From NCBI GenBank assembly GCA_937864535.1, contig CALMJS010000015.1, positions 1-64,000 of the forward strand: a stretch of 64,000 bases of DNA, read 5' to 3'. Source of the stretch: an uncultured Paracoccaceae bacterium. GTDB lineage: Bacteria; Pseudomonadota; Alphaproteobacteria; Rhodobacterales; Rhodobacteraceae. The notes below the pieces were generated by a model. The model saw nothing but the letters and a program-made list of their open reading frames with translations. It was not told the DNA's origin and searched no databases. The position numbers and the translations under genes are program-made. Positions 45,231-54,378 of the stretch are shown one piece after another (position 1 is the stretch's first letter; the number at the start of each line of letters is the position of its first letter).

Positions 45231-46094
45231 ATGACTAAATCCCGTGCGACGTTCATCGGGTTTATTGCAGTGCTACTCTGGGCGCTGTTGGCGCTGATGA
45301 CCGTAGGGTCCGCGCCTGTACCGCCGTTCCAGCTCAATGCGGTGACCTTTGCGATTGGCGGCGCCATTGGCGTGGTCTGGCTGGTGTTCACGGGGACGAC
45401 GGCGCAGCTTCGGTCGGTGCCGTTACGCGTCTATATCATCGGAACTGCGGGTCTGTTTGGTTATCATTTTCTCTATTTTTCGGCTCTGCGCATGGCCCCC
45501 GCCGCCGAAGCGGGCCTGATCGCCTATCTCTGGCCGCTGTTGATCGTTTTGTTTTCCGGGCTTCTGCCCGGCGAATCGCTCAAGCCGGGGCATGTGATCG
45601 GCGGTTTGGTCGGTTTTGCGGGTGCGGCGCTGATCGTCGGTAGCAGGGCAGGTGGTTTTGACGCTGCAGCCTTGCCCGGATACGGGCTCGCGTTTCTCTG
45701 CGCGCTGACCTGGGCCGGATATTCGGTGATTTCCCGCAGTTTCGGCGCGGTCCCCACCGCCTCTGTTGTGGTGTTTTGCCTTGCCACGGCGGCGCTGTCT
45801 GTGCCTGCGCATTTGGCGCTTGAGACAACAGTCTGGCCAACGACCAGCATTGGCTGGCTTTCTGTGATCGGATTGGGGGTCGGGCCGGTCGGAATCGCGT
45901 TTTTTGTCTGGGATCTGGGCGTGAAAAAAGGCGACATCCAGTTGCTGGGTGTCGCCTCCTATGCTGCGCCGGTCCTTTCAACACTTGCGCTAATCGTGGC
46001 TGGGATCGCATCCCTGACTTGGACCTTGCTGCTCTCGGCAGCGTTGATCACGGGCGGGGCGCTACTGGCGGCTCGGGCCAGTATGCGCGACTAG
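45231..46094 (+). CDS. DMT-family exporter (EamA, YddG-like)
   Basis: 287 residues from ATG 45231. Ten predicted membrane helices in two EamA halves (e.g. AALRMAPAAEAGLIAYLWPLLIVLFSG region and the second half FVWDLGVKKGDIQLLGVASYAAPVLSTL, in parts). The FFVWDLGVKKG and SYAAP elements recall the aromatic amino acid exporter YddG. It is cotranscribed with the LysR gene upstream. Converges with the YdcH gene, overlapping by 4 nt. Confidence 0.85.
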   Translation: MTKSRATFIGFIAVLLWALLALMTVGSAPVPPFQLNAVTFAIGGAIGVVWLVFTGTTAQLRSVPLRVYIIGTAGLFGYHFLYFSALRMAPAAEAGLIAYLWPLLIVLFSGLLPGESLKPGHVIGGLVGFAGAALIVGSRAGGFDAAALPGYGLAFLCALTWAGYSVISRSFGAVPTASVVVFCLATAALSVPAHLALETTVWPTTSIGWLSVIGLGVGPVGIAFFVWDLGVKKGDIQLLGVASYAAPVLSTLALIVAGIASLTWTLLLSAALITGGALLAARASMRD

Positions 46095-46258
46095 TGCGTC
46101 GAAAGGCGGGTTATCTCCTGCTTGATCGCCAATTTCTGCTTTTTAAGACGGGTGATTTCGAGGTCGTCGGATGCCGGGCTACGTTGCGCTGCCTCTACCG
46201 CGACAGAGAGAGTCTGGTGCTTCTTCCTCAGTTCTTCGATATGCGAACTCAGGCTCAT
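46091..46258 (-). CDS. YdcH/DUF465 family small protein
   Basis: 55 residues from ATG 46258. Two alpha helices forming a short hairpin coiled coil (SSHIEELRKKHQTLSVAVEAAQ and EITRLKKQKLAIKQEITRL), matching the DUF465/YdcH family of cytosolic proteins of unknown function. SD GGAGA upstream. It starts 38 bp from an 18-bp palindrome. Confidence 0.88.
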   Translation of the reverse strand: MSLSSHIEELRKKHQTLSVAVEAAQRSPASDDLEITRLKKQKLAIKQEITRLSTH

Positions 46259-46295
46259 ATTCGTCTCCTCTCGTTGTTGATAGGTCCATGCAACC

Positions 46296-46313
46296 ACAGT
46301 TTTACAAAACTGT
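46296..46313. promoter_or_regulatory. 18-bp palindrome upstream of the YdcH gene
   Basis: ACAGTTTT (46296-46303), AC, AAAACTGT (46306-46313). It lies between the ydcH start at 46258 and the end of the methyltransferase gene at 46374. On the minus strand a TACAAT-like -10 (about 46331-46336) lies just upstream of it, so an operator next to a promoter is possible. Confidence 0.45.
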
Positions 46314-46373
46314 CACCTACCTATCTGTATATTGTAAGGATCGGTCGTTTTCCGCCTATCGTGCGCAACTTTA

Positions 46374-47126
46374 TTAAAATGCAGCGGAAATAGGGGCCGC
46401 GGATCGCAGGATCGCAGAGACAGTTTCTGTATAGTTGATCTCATCTTTTCCGTGTTCATGCCCCTGATGCATCACCAAAGCGGGAGCAAGGCGGAAGGCT
46501 GCCCGCCCGCCTTTGCGTGCTTTGAGCAGGAACAGGCCCGGTTCGCGACCTTCGCGCGATGTGATGGGCAGGACCGACAGGGACCCCAGACAGTTCGCCG
46601 TTGCCGTCAGCGATTCGGGTAGCCGGTCAATCCGCTGGATCATCGTCAGCCAGCCACGCGGGGCCAGACGCTTGGCCGCTGTGGTGATCCAAGCGTCCAA
46701 GGGTGTATCCCCGCCCAAGGCGATGTCGCGCCCCTGATCGCGTGCCGAGGTTGACGCGGCGCGGTCGTAGTAGGGCGGGTTCATGATCACATGGTCGAAT
46801 TGCACTTGCCGCAGATCCGCCGGCAACGTGGTCAGATCGGCCGTATGGACCGTCAGTGAGGTGGTGTTCTGTTCCGCGTTCTTGTGCGCCAGATCGGCAT
46901 AGAACGGCTGGAGTTCGACCGCCGTCAGTGTCAGGTCCGCAACCCGCGCCGCGAGGCAGAGCGAGGCCGCACCTGCGCCGCAGCCCAATTCCAGCACCCG
47001 GTCGCCGGGCTGCGCGGGGCAGGCTGCCGCCAGCAGGACCGGATCAACGCCAGCGCGATACCCTTCGCGCGGCTGCCAGAGACGTACCCGACCGCCCAGA
47101 AACTCATCGCATGTCAGTTCGGTCAC
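46374..47126 (-). CDS. tRNA1(Val) m6A methyltransferase (TrmN6/YfiC)-like
   Basis: 250 residues from GTG 47126, whose GTGA overlaps the stop of the DUF2007 gene. Rossmann-type methyltransferase with motif I VLELGCGAGAASLCLAAR and the N6-adenine/NPPY motif in FDHVIMNPPYYDRA. N-terminal FLGGRVRLWQPREGYRAGVDPVLLAAA is typical of the YfiC/TrmN6 group, which methylates A37 of tRNA-Val in E. coli; RsmD-like or other N6 targets are possible. Longer upstream frame looks non-coding. Confidence 0.85.
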   Translation of the reverse strand: MTELTCDEFLGGRVRLWQPREGYRAGVDPVLLAAACPAQPGDRVLELGCGAGAASLCLAARVADLTLTAVELQPFYADLAHKNAEQNTTSLTVHTADLTTLPADLRQVQFDHVIMNPPYYDRAASTSARDQGRDIALGGDTPLDAWITTAAKRLAPRGWLTMIQRIDRLPESLTATANCLGSLSVLPITSREGREPGLFLLKARKGGRAAFRLAPALVMHQGHEHGKDEINYTETVSAILRSAAPISAAF

Positions 47127-47338
47127 GTGCCCAAATCTACCTCGTTGTCCCGCAGCACTGCCACCGCGAGGAAATGATCCCTGTCCAGCACCATCAGACG
47201 GCGCGGCAATATGCCAAGACTCCCATCGAGGACGCTCATATTTACGTCGAACTCGAAGCAGTCTATACCCTCGCCTTGTAAGAGCATCTTTGCGAAGGCG
47301 ATGACTGTCGGGTCGGTTGTGCGTAAAAGCTCTTTCAT
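47123..47338 (-). CDS. DUF2007 family small protein
   Basis: 71 residues from ATG 47338: MKELLRTTDPTVIAFAKMLL, EGIDCFEFDVNMSVLDGSLG, PRRLMVLDRDHFLAVAVLRD. Matches the DUF2007 (putative signal-transducing) family, which contains an alpha/beta fold resembling a PII-like domain. It is divergent from ispB by 54 bp and translationally coupled with the methyltransferase. Function unknown. Confidence 0.85.
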   Translation of the reverse strand: MKELLRTTDPTVIAFAKMLLQGEGIDCFEFDVNMSVLDGSLGILPRRLMVLDRDHFLAVAVLRDNEVDLGT

Positions 47339-47392
47339 ACTCAAGAGGTAAGGCGGCGCATCGCCTTTGCCAATACCGCGACGGAGCCTGCA

Positions 47393-48391
47393 ATGAGCCT
47401 GGATGTGGCCGCCACAAAACCGCATGATCAACTGGCGCAGGCGCTTGCCTCGGAAATGGCTGCGGTCAACGTCATGATCCGCGAACGCATGTCGTCCGAA
47501 CATGCCCCCCGTATCCCAGAGGTGACGGCGCATCTGATCGAGGCGGGCGGAAAACGTCTGCGTCCGATGCTGACCTTGGCGGCGGCGAAAATGTGCGGTT
47601 ATGACGGCCCCTATCACATCCATTTGGCCACCACGGTCGAATTCATTCACACCGCCACCCTGCTGCACGACGACGTAGTGGACGAGAGCGAACAGCGCCG
47701 TGGCCGCCCGACCGCGAACCTGTTGTGGGACAACCAGTCCAGCGTTTTGGTGGGCGACTATCTGTTCTCTCGTTCGTTTCAGGTGATGGTGGAAACAGGG
47801 TCCCTGCGGGTTCTGGAAATCCTCGCCAATGCCTCGGCCACGATTGCAGAGGGCGAAGTGCTCCAGCTTACTGCGGCCCGCGATCTGACGACGACCGAGG
47901 ACACCTATCTCAAGGTTATTCGCGGGAAAACCGCCGCTCTATTCTCTGCCGCTACCGAAGTCGGCGGCGTGATCGCCGCTGCGCCCGAAGACCAGATCCG
48001 CGCGCTGTTTGCCTATGGCGATGCGCTGGGGATCGCGTTCCAGATGGTTGACGATCTGCTGGATTACGGCGGCACCGCGGCAATCGGTAAAAACATCGGC
48101 GACGATTTCCGTGAACGTAAATTGTCGCTGCCCCTGATCAAGGCGCTCGCGGTTGCCGATGCCGACGAACGGGCGTTCTGGGACCGGACCATCGCCAAGG
48201 GCAAGCAGCAGGATGGCGATCTGGAGCATGCGCTAGAGATCATGCGCCGCTGCGGCGCACTGGATGCCGTGCGCGACGAAGCGATGCATTGGGCGGAAAC
48301 GGCCAAGGCGCATCTGCAGGTTCTGCCAGACCATCCAATCCGTACAATGCTGTCCGATCTGGCCGATTACGTCGTCGCCCGCATCAGTTGA
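47393..48391 (+). CDS. ispB: trans polyprenyl diphosphate synthase (octaprenyl/decaprenyl type)
   Basis: 332 residues. Extends the isoprenoid tail of ubiquinone. First aspartate-rich motif LLHDDVVDESEQRRG (~83-97) and second GIAFQMVDDLLDYGG (~209-223), with KRLRPMLTLAAAKM near the N-terminus. The small residues before the first motif set a long chain, but the exact C40/C50 length cannot be told. Overlaps the convergent ispE stop by 8 bp. With UbiA at the right edge it supports ubiquinone synthesis. Confidence 0.94.
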   Translation: MSLDVAATKPHDQLAQALASEMAAVNVMIRERMSSEHAPRIPEVTAHLIEAGGKRLRPMLTLAAAKMCGYDGPYHIHLATTVEFIHTATLLHDDVVDESEQRRGRPTANLLWDNQSSVLVGDYLFSRSFQVMVETGSLRVLEILANASATIAEGEVLQLTAARDLTTTEDTYLKVIRGKTAALFSAATEVGGVIAAAPEDQIRALFAYGDALGIAFQMVDDLLDYGGTAAIGKNIGDDFRERKLSLPLIKALAVADADERAFWDRTIAKGKQQDGDLEHALEIMRRCGALDAVRDEAMHWAETAKAHLQVLPDHPIRTMLSDLADYVVARIS

Positions 48392-49244
48392 TCAGCGGCG
48401 TCGGGACGACCCACCAGCTTTGTTCCCGGATCTGAACGGCGCGGGCCACCTGCCGCGCTGCGCCCATATCCTTGACCAGTGCGACGCAGGTGGCGCCAGA
48501 GCCGGACATTCCCGCCCAGAGAACCGCGCGCTGCGTCCGCAATATGCGCAAGGCATCACCGATCACAGGCGCATGGGCGACTGCGGGCGGGGTGAGATCA
48601 TTGCGTTGTGCTGACAGCCATTTGATAAACTTGGCCAAATCCAGTGACTGCGGCAATTCGGTCATCGGGGGATTGTCTTTGCGGGTCAAACCCTGAAACG
48701 CGACCGGGGTCGGAACCTCGACACCGGGGTTGACCAGAACCATCGCGGCCCGCGGCAGCGGCGGAAGGTCAGACAGGACCTCGCCGATCCCCTGCATCCG
48801 CATCGGCGCAGGTCCGCGCAAACAGACCGGCACGTCCGCCCCCAAGGCCACCACCGAGGGGTGATCTGGCGCCAAAGGTTCCACATCCCAGATCTGGGCC
48901 AGAACGCGCAGCGTGGTCGCCGCATCGGATGAACCGCCGCCGATCCCTGCGGCGTGAGGCAGGTTCTTTTCCAGATGCAGGTGCGCGCCCATTTTCACAC
49001 CGCGTTCAATCCGCAGCGCCTCGGCGGCGCGCAGAACCAGATTGCTGTGATCTGTCGGCACCCCCATGGCAAAGGGGCCGCTGACCGTCAGGCGCATGTC
49101 TATCGCCTTGGTCGCGGTGATGATATCGCTGACCTCGGCAAAGGTGACCATGCTGTCCAGCAGATGATAACCATCCTCGCGCTGGCCCGTGACATGCAGG
49201 GTCAGGTTGATCTTGGCGGGGGCGTTGGCCTTAATTGTTGCCAT
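48384..49244 (-). CDS. ispE: 4-diphosphocytidyl-2-C-methyl-D-erythritol kinase
   Basis: 286 residues from ATG 49244, overlapping the end of the TPR gene by 14 bp. GHMP kinase of the MEP isoprenoid route. ANAPAKINLTLHVTGQREDGYH (in parts) at the N-terminus and LPHAAGIGGGSSDAATTLR as the ATP loop; the C-terminal AGMSGSGATCVAL is the second glycine-rich motif. The operon with the TPR protein is on minus. Confidence 0.96.
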   Translation of the reverse strand: MATIKANAPAKINLTLHVTGQREDGYHLLDSMVTFAEVSDIITATKAIDMRLTVSGPFAMGVPTDHSNLVLRAAEALRIERGVKMGAHLHLEKNLPHAAGIGGGSSDAATTLRVLAQIWDVEPLAPDHPSVVALGADVPVCLRGPAPMRMQGIGEVLSDLPPLPRAAMVLVNPGVEVPTPVAFQGLTRKDNPPMTELPQSLDLAKFIKWLSAQRNDLTPPAVAHAPVIGDALRILRTQRAVLWAGMSGSGATCVALVKDMGAARQVARAVQIREQSWWVVPTPLIN

Positions 49245-50928
49245 TCGCGGTGAGGGGCGCTGCACCCTCCTCCTCTAGAACCACGTCCAGACCTACGTCG
49301 AGTTTGCGGCGGATTCTGGCTGCGTCCACCTCGGCCGGACCAAAGGACATGGCGCGCTGCCATTGGAACCGTGCTTCGGACTTGCGCCCGACCAGCCACA
49401 GAACATCGCCCAAGTGATCGTTGACAACAGGGTCGGTCGCCTCGAGAGAAGCGGCCTTTTCCAGCACCGGAACGGCCTCTTCGATCCGTCCAAGACGATA
49501 CAGCGCCCAACCGAGGCTATCGACAATCGCCCCGTTTTCGGGTTGTAGCGCCACGGCCTCCTGGATCATCGCAAGGGCCTCATCGAGCTTCTCCCGCCGT
49601 TCCAGCAGGGAATAGCCCAGATAGTTCAACACCGAAGGTTGGCCGGGATTGAGATCAAGCGACTTGCGGAAATCGGCCTCTGCCCCGTCCCATTCGCCCA
49701 GTCGTTCGCGAGTGATCCCGCGAGCAAATAACACCCACCATGTCGCCGGATGCGTATCGCCATAGAGATCGAGCGTGGTCGTATAGGCTGCTTCGGCGTC
49801 CTTAAAGTTTTCTTCGCCGCGCAGATAGTCGCCCAAGGTTGCGGTGGCCATGGAATTGGTCGGATCACGCCGGATCAATTGCTGCAATACTTCGATCGCG
49901 GCATCGACCTTGCCTTCTGCCTTAAGAGCGGTCGCTCGGCCAAATTCGGCAATGACAAAGCTGGGGTGGTCTTGTGGCACCAGCGCGTAGGTTTGCGTCG
50001 CCATTTCATGCCGCCCGAGTTGTTCCAGCAGATCGGCGGTCATCAAGATCGCAGCGACGTTGTCCGGGTTCAGGCGCTGCGCGGATCGTGCATAAACCAG
50101 CGGCAGGGCAGGGTTGCCCTCATCGGCGAGGATAATGGCGATGGCCAGAAAAATCTCTGCCACCCCGTCTGATGGCGCGGTGATCCGATCGAACGGAACC
50201 GGTTCCCCGCCGGCCAGCGCATCTGCAAGGGCGCGAAATTCCGGATTGTTGTTCGTGCTCTGCGCCTGAGCCAGCAGATCGACCGCGTCGTCGGTGCGGC
50301 CCAGCTGGCCCAGAACCTGCGCGCGGGCGAGGATAGCCTGATCAAAGGGCAGAATGCTGATGTTGGCCGGATCACCAAAGATCGCTTCGGCCCCTTCAAA
50401 GTCGCCGACATAGGCCAGAGCCAAAGCCTTTTGATAGGCTCCGAAAATCCCCAGCGTCCGGTCAGAGATCATTTCATCCAATGTGCCAAAGGCATCTTCG
50501 GGGCGCCCCTGATCCAGAGCGCCCCACGCCTGTAGCGCTCCGTCGATCAACGGGCTGACGGTCAATCCTGCCTCTAGCAGGGCCTGGATATCATCCCAGC
50601 GACGGTCCCTTGCGGCCTCGACCACGACGACGATGTTGGACACATCGCTGACATTGGACCCGTCGGCGATGGTTTCGGCCAGTGGTCTGGCAGTCTCGAA
50701 ATCGCCCGCGCCGATCAGGGACACGATCGCATTTTCCAGCAGGACAGCGTTCGACGGATCGCTCTTGAGCGCCCGCATATAGAAATCGGCTGCCGTGCCA
50801 AAATCATTCTCCACACCAGCCTGCCGCGCCGCGAGATAGGCACCGGGATCCTGGGCAGGGCTGACGTTGGGCAGAGCCACGAGGACGGCCAACAAAAGAG
50901 ACCGGAAACGAAGGGATCGGTTGGCCAC
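49231..50928 (-). CDS. exported tetratricopeptide-repeat protein
   Basis: 565 residues from GTG 50928, the likely start because it opens a signal peptide (VANRSLRFRSLLLAVLVALP.. AQ/DP) and has AGGAA upstream; an earlier frame to 50988 is not convincing. About a dozen TPR units from ~50 to 540 (e.g. AYLAARQAGVENDFGTAADFYMRAL region, NYLGYSLLERREKLDEALAMIQEAV in parts). Predicted periplasmic scaffold; the exact role is not known. It lies between ETF-QO (behind a terminator) and ispE, with which it overlaps. Confidence 0.85.
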   Translation of the reverse strand: MANRSLRFRSLLLAVLVALPNVSPAQDPGAYLAARQAGVENDFGTAADFYMRALKSDPSNAVLLENAIVSLIGAGDFETARPLAETIADGSNVSDVSNIVVVVEAARDRRWDDIQALLEAGLTVSPLIDGALQAWGALDQGRPEDAFGTLDEMISDRTLGIFGAYQKALALAYVGDFEGAEAIFGDPANISILPFDQAILARAQVLGQLGRTDDAVDLLAQAQSTNNNPEFRALADALAGGEPVPFDRITAPSDGVAEIFLAIAIILADEGNPALPLVYARSAQRLNPDNVAAILMTADLLEQLGRHEMATQTYALVPQDHPSFVIAEFGRATALKAEGKVDAAIEVLQQLIRRDPTNSMATATLGDYLRGEENFKDAEAAYTTTLDLYGDTHPATWWVLFARGITRERLGEWDGAEADFRKSLDLNPGQPSVLNYLGYSLLERREKLDEALAMIQEAVALQPENGAIVDSLGWALYRLGRIEEAVPVLEKAASLEATDPVVNDHLGDVLWLVGRKSEARFQWQRAMSFGPAEVDAARIRRKLDVGLDVVLEEEGAAPLTANGNN

Positions 50929-50974
50929 GGCAATGTTCCTGTACGCTAAATTCCACACAAGCCTAATGAAATGA

Positions 50975-51000
50975 CCCGGCGCCTGCAATCGGACGCCGGG
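50975..51000 (-). terminator. hairpin terminator after the ETF-QO gene
   Basis: On minus CCCGGCG, 12-nt loop, CGCCGGG, then TCATTTC. A 7-bp GC-only stem lies 34 bp after the stop. The tail is only weakly T-rich. Confidence 0.5.
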
Positions 51001-51033
51001 CCAGAACGGACAGTTCGCAAGATTTTGAACAGA

Positions 51034-52680
51034 TTACATGTTCGGATAGTTCGGGCCGTCACCCCCCTGCGGGACGGTCCAGGTGATGTTCTGGGACGGG
51101 TCCTTGATGTCGCAGGTCTTGCAGTGGACGCAGTTCTGGAAGTTGATCTGGAACTTTGGCCCGTTGTCGCCCTCCAGCACTTCGTACACGCCAGCGGGGC
51201 AGTAGCGCTGGGCCGGTTCGTCGAATCTGGCCAGGTTCACGGCGATCGGGACGGTCGTGTCCTTGAGGCGCAGGTGGCAGGGCTGTGATTCTTCGTGGTT
51301 GGTAAAGCTGAAGGACACGTTGGTCAGACGGTCGAACGACAGGGTGCCGTCCGGCTTGGGGTAGGTGATCTTCTTGTGCTTCGACGCTTCCTCGGTCGAT
51401 GCGGCATCGGTTTTGCCATGCTTGAGCGTGCCGAACAGCGAGAAGCCGAGCGTGTTGGTCCACATGTCCAGACCGCCCAGAACCAGACCACCGAGCAGGC
51501 CGTACTTGGACCACATCGGTTTGACGTTGCGCACCTTTTTCAGGTCCTGACCGATCACACCTTCGCGGATGGCGCGGTCATAGTCGGCCAGCACATCGCC
51601 CGAACGGCCTGCCTGAATGGCGGCATAGGCGGCTTCGGCGGCTTCGATCCCCGAATGCATGGCGTTGTGGTTGCCCTTGATGCGCGGGACGTTCACGAGC
51701 CCGGCCGAACAGCCCAGCAGAGCACCGCCCGGGAAGGCGGTCTGCGGGATCGACTGGTAGCCCCCTTCGGAAATTGCGCGCGCACCATAGGCCACGCGCT
51801 TGCCACCCTTGAGAAGGTCGGCAACCATCGGGTGGTGCTTGAAGCGCTGGAATTCCATGTAGGGGTAGAGATGCGGGTTCTTGTAGTTCAGGTGAACCAC
51901 AAAGCCGACGTAAACCTGATTGTTCTCGAGATGGTAGATGAACGAACCGCCGCCCGCCTCTGACCCCAGCGGCCAGCCCATGGTGTGGGTGACGGTGCCT
52001 TCGCGATGCTTGGCGGGATCGATCTCCCAGATTTCCTTCATGCCGATGCCGAATTTCTGCGGGCAGTGGCCAGCAGAGAGGTCGTACTTTGCCATGACCT
52101 CTTTGGACAGCGACCCGCGCACGCCTTCGGACAGGAACACGTATTTGCCGTGCAGTTCCATGCCCGGCTCGGTGTTCGGCCCGTAGGATCCGTCCGCCTC
52201 GAGGCCGAAAACCCCAGCGACCACGCCTTTGACTTCGCCGTTGTCGCCGTAGACCAGCTCCGAACAGGACATGCCCGGGAAAATCTCGACGCCCAGAGCC
52301 TCGGCCTGTTCCGCCATCCAGCGGCAGACATTGGCCATCGATACGATGTAGTTGCCGTGGTTGTTCATCAGCGGCGGCATGGCCATGTTCGGGATGCGAA
52401 CCCCGCCCGCCTCGCCGAGGAAGTAGAAGTTGTCTTCCTTGACTTCGGTCTTGATCGGGGCGCCCTTGGCCTTCCAGTCGGGGATCAGGCGGTCGATGCC
52501 GGCGGTATCCAGAACCGCGCCCGACAGGATATGCGCGCCAACCTCGGAGCCTTTTTCCAGCACGACAACGCTGAGATCGGCGTCCAACTGTTTCAGGCGG
52601 ATCGCAGCGGACAGGCCAGCGGGGCCTGCGCCGACGATTACAACGTCATATTCCATAGCTTCGCGTTCGATGGCGGTCAT
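51034..52680 (-). CDS. electron-transfer flavoprotein-ubiquinone oxidoreductase
   Basis: 548 residues from ATG 52680. Carries electrons from reduced ETF to ubiquinone. FAD site VVIVGAGPAGLSAAIRLKQL near the N-terminus; GVVAGVFGLEADGSYGP and the ubiquinone/membrane region PLMNNHGNYIVSM; C-terminal 4Fe-4S ligands in RYCPAGVYE, NCVHCKTCDIKDP. Length matches the ~550-residue bacterial enzymes. It serves acyl-CoA dehydrogenases such as GcdH and the DmdC-like enzyme encoded nearby. Single gene with its own terminator. Confidence 0.95.
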   Translation of the reverse strand: MTAIEREAMEYDVVIVGAGPAGLSAAIRLKQLDADLSVVVLEKGSEVGAHILSGAVLDTAGIDRLIPDWKAKGAPIKTEVKEDNFYFLGEAGGVRIPNMAMPPLMNNHGNYIVSMANVCRWMAEQAEALGVEIFPGMSCSELVYGDNGEVKGVVAGVFGLEADGSYGPNTEPGMELHGKYVFLSEGVRGSLSKEVMAKYDLSAGHCPQKFGIGMKEIWEIDPAKHREGTVTHTMGWPLGSEAGGGSFIYHLENNQVYVGFVVHLNYKNPHLYPYMEFQRFKHHPMVADLLKGGKRVAYGARAISEGGYQSIPQTAFPGGALLGCSAGLVNVPRIKGNHNAMHSGIEAAEAAYAAIQAGRSGDVLADYDRAIREGVIGQDLKKVRNVKPMWSKYGLLGGLVLGGLDMWTNTLGFSLFGTLKHGKTDAASTEEASKHKKITYPKPDGTLSFDRLTNVSFSFTNHEESQPCHLRLKDTTVPIAVNLARFDEPAQRYCPAGVYEVLEGDNGPKFQINFQNCVHCKTCDIKDPSQNITWTVPQGGDGPNYPNM

Positions 52681-52761
52681 GGCGTTCCCTTTTTTCGTGC
52701 GGGCTCTGGTCCCGGTAACATTGTTGCGCATTGGACTAGCGCAGCTATGGCTATATCGCAA

Positions 52762-53754
52762 TCACGACACGGCGTTATTTCGCTGCAATGCGACATTGGC
52801 AGCGTGTCGATGGCGATTTTGCATCCGCCGGATCATGAACCATGCCGCCCAGATCACGACAATCGACACATAGCCGTCCACCGCATAGTGCCAACCAAAG
52901 TGGACGGAAAAGAAAACAAAGGCCGCAACCAGCAAAATCCCCAAGGGGATGGTGAATTTCCACCGCTCGCCCAGATAGAACGCCCAGACCGTAACCATGC
53001 CGACATGCACGGACGGAAAGGCAGAGATGCCCGACCCAACACGCAGGTTCTGTGTCGAATAGGCGGTCCAGAGGTAGTCCTGAATATAGGCGACCCCGGT
53101 GTTCCAGACGCCGCCGGTGCGCAATGTGTCCATAAGGGCCGCGAATCTGTCGCCATCGTAAACCCGGTCGTAGAAAATCGGCCCCGCAGACATGAACGTC
53201 TGGGCCATCAGGTTGCCCAAAACGGCCCAGCCCACCAGATAGAGCCACAGATAGCGGTCGCGCCGTTGGCTGTCGCCGTCGAACAATGTGATAAACACCG
53301 GAAAATAGGTCGCAGGGATCAGCCACAGCCCCATATAGAGCCATTCTCCGAGCCATAACGGCACCACGTCGCCCAGCCCATGTGTCCATTCCCACGGATC
53401 GCGGCCCAGATGCAGTGTCCGGTCCATTGCGGCGAACAACGGATCCGCCCAGAAGACCACCACATGCGGCAGCGTGGTTTTAACCATGGTAAAGGTCAGG
53501 AAAAACAGGTTGCAGGCGATCAGCACATAGATCGCGGGCTTGATCCGGGGCAGCAGCACCTGCCGGTCACTGACTGCGATCAAAACGCCGAAGGCAGCAA
53601 TCGCCCACCACGCCTTGGTCACGAAAAAGCCGAAGGCCGTCGGAAAGGTCGCGAACATTGACCCAATCGCATCCGCCGGGTTCGTGCCCAGGATCGCGAC
53701 GTATAATAGCCCGACGACGAAATGCAGCCCGACCAGCCTGAGAAACACCCGCAC
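52762..53754 (-). CDS. PAP2-family phosphatase/transferase, membrane-bound
   Basis: 330 residues from GTG 53754. About six membrane segments. The PAP2 motif 2 GSGISAFPSVHVGM and motif 3 SVHFGWHYAVDGY are clear; motif 1 (KxxxxxxRP) is not obvious. The arrangement resembles inositol-phosphoceramide-synthase/Aur1-like membrane PAP2 proteins. Acts on a lipid phosphate or transfers a phosphoalcohol group. The frame opens back to TTG 53859, but those codons are AT-rich and I prefer the GTG. Confidence 0.8.
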   Translation of the reverse strand: MRVFLRLVGLHFVVGLLYVAILGTNPADAIGSMFATFPTAFGFFVTKAWWAIAAFGVLIAVSDRQVLLPRIKPAIYVLIACNLFFLTFTMVKTTLPHVVVFWADPLFAAMDRTLHLGRDPWEWTHGLGDVVPLWLGEWLYMGLWLIPATYFPVFITLFDGDSQRRDRYLWLYLVGWAVLGNLMAQTFMSAGPIFYDRVYDGDRFAALMDTLRTGGVWNTGVAYIQDYLWTAYSTQNLRVGSGISAFPSVHVGMVTVWAFYLGERWKFTIPLGILLVAAFVFFSVHFGWHYAVDGYVSIVVIWAAWFMIRRMQNRHRHAANVALQRNNAVS

Positions 53755-53887
53755 CCTGTTTTGCCCCCGGATTATTCCGTTATAATTGGCGCGGTTATAT
53801 CCATGGGATTGGCGCGGGGCTATTGACTTTTGCCCTGCCCGATACGTTATGGACTTCAACTAGAACTTAAGTGCGACGGAGTTCCTG

Positions 53888-54358
53888 ATGGAGAAGATCC
53901 CGCTGACACGGGCCGGCTATGACAAGCTTGACGCTGAACTGAAACACCTCAAATCGGTGGAGCGTCCTGCCATCATCGAAGCAATTGCCGAAGCGCGCGC
54001 GCTGGGCGATTTGTCGGAAAATGCCGAGTATCACTCTGCCAAGGAAAAGCAGTCCTTCATCGAAGGCCGGATCAAGGAATTGGAAGGCGTGATTTCGCTG
54101 GCCGATGTGATCGATACGTCGCGCATGTCCGGCACAATCAAGTTCGGTGCGAATGTCGATCTGATCGACGAGGATACCGACGAAGAAAAGTCGTACCAGA
54201 TCGTCGGCGAATACGAGGCCGATATCGAAAACGGTCGTTTGAACATCAAATCGCCCCTGGCCCGTGCATTGATCGGCAAAGACGAAGGCGATACCGTCGA
54301 AGTGCGCACTCCGGGTGGACAGCGCAGCTATGAAGTGCTGAAGGTTTATTACGTCTAA
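53888..54358 (+). CDS. greA: transcription elongation factor GreA
   Basis: 156 residues. N-terminal coiled coil with the acidic tip ([27 protein letters not shown], in parts; Asp-Glu near 41-44) that enters RNA polymerase to stimulate cleavage of backtracked RNA, and a C-terminal FKBP-like domain ([23 protein letters not shown]). Start ATG 53888. Confidence 0.96.
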   Translation: MEKIPLTRAGYDKLDAELKHLKSVERPAIIEAIAEARALGDLSENAEYHSAKEKQSFIEGRIKELEGVISLADVIDTSRMSGTIKFGANVDLIDEDTDEEKSYQIVGEYEADIENGRLNIKSPLARALIGKDEGDTVEVRTPGGQRSYEVLKVYYV

Positions 54359-54378
54359 TCCAGCACGAGGGGCGCCGG

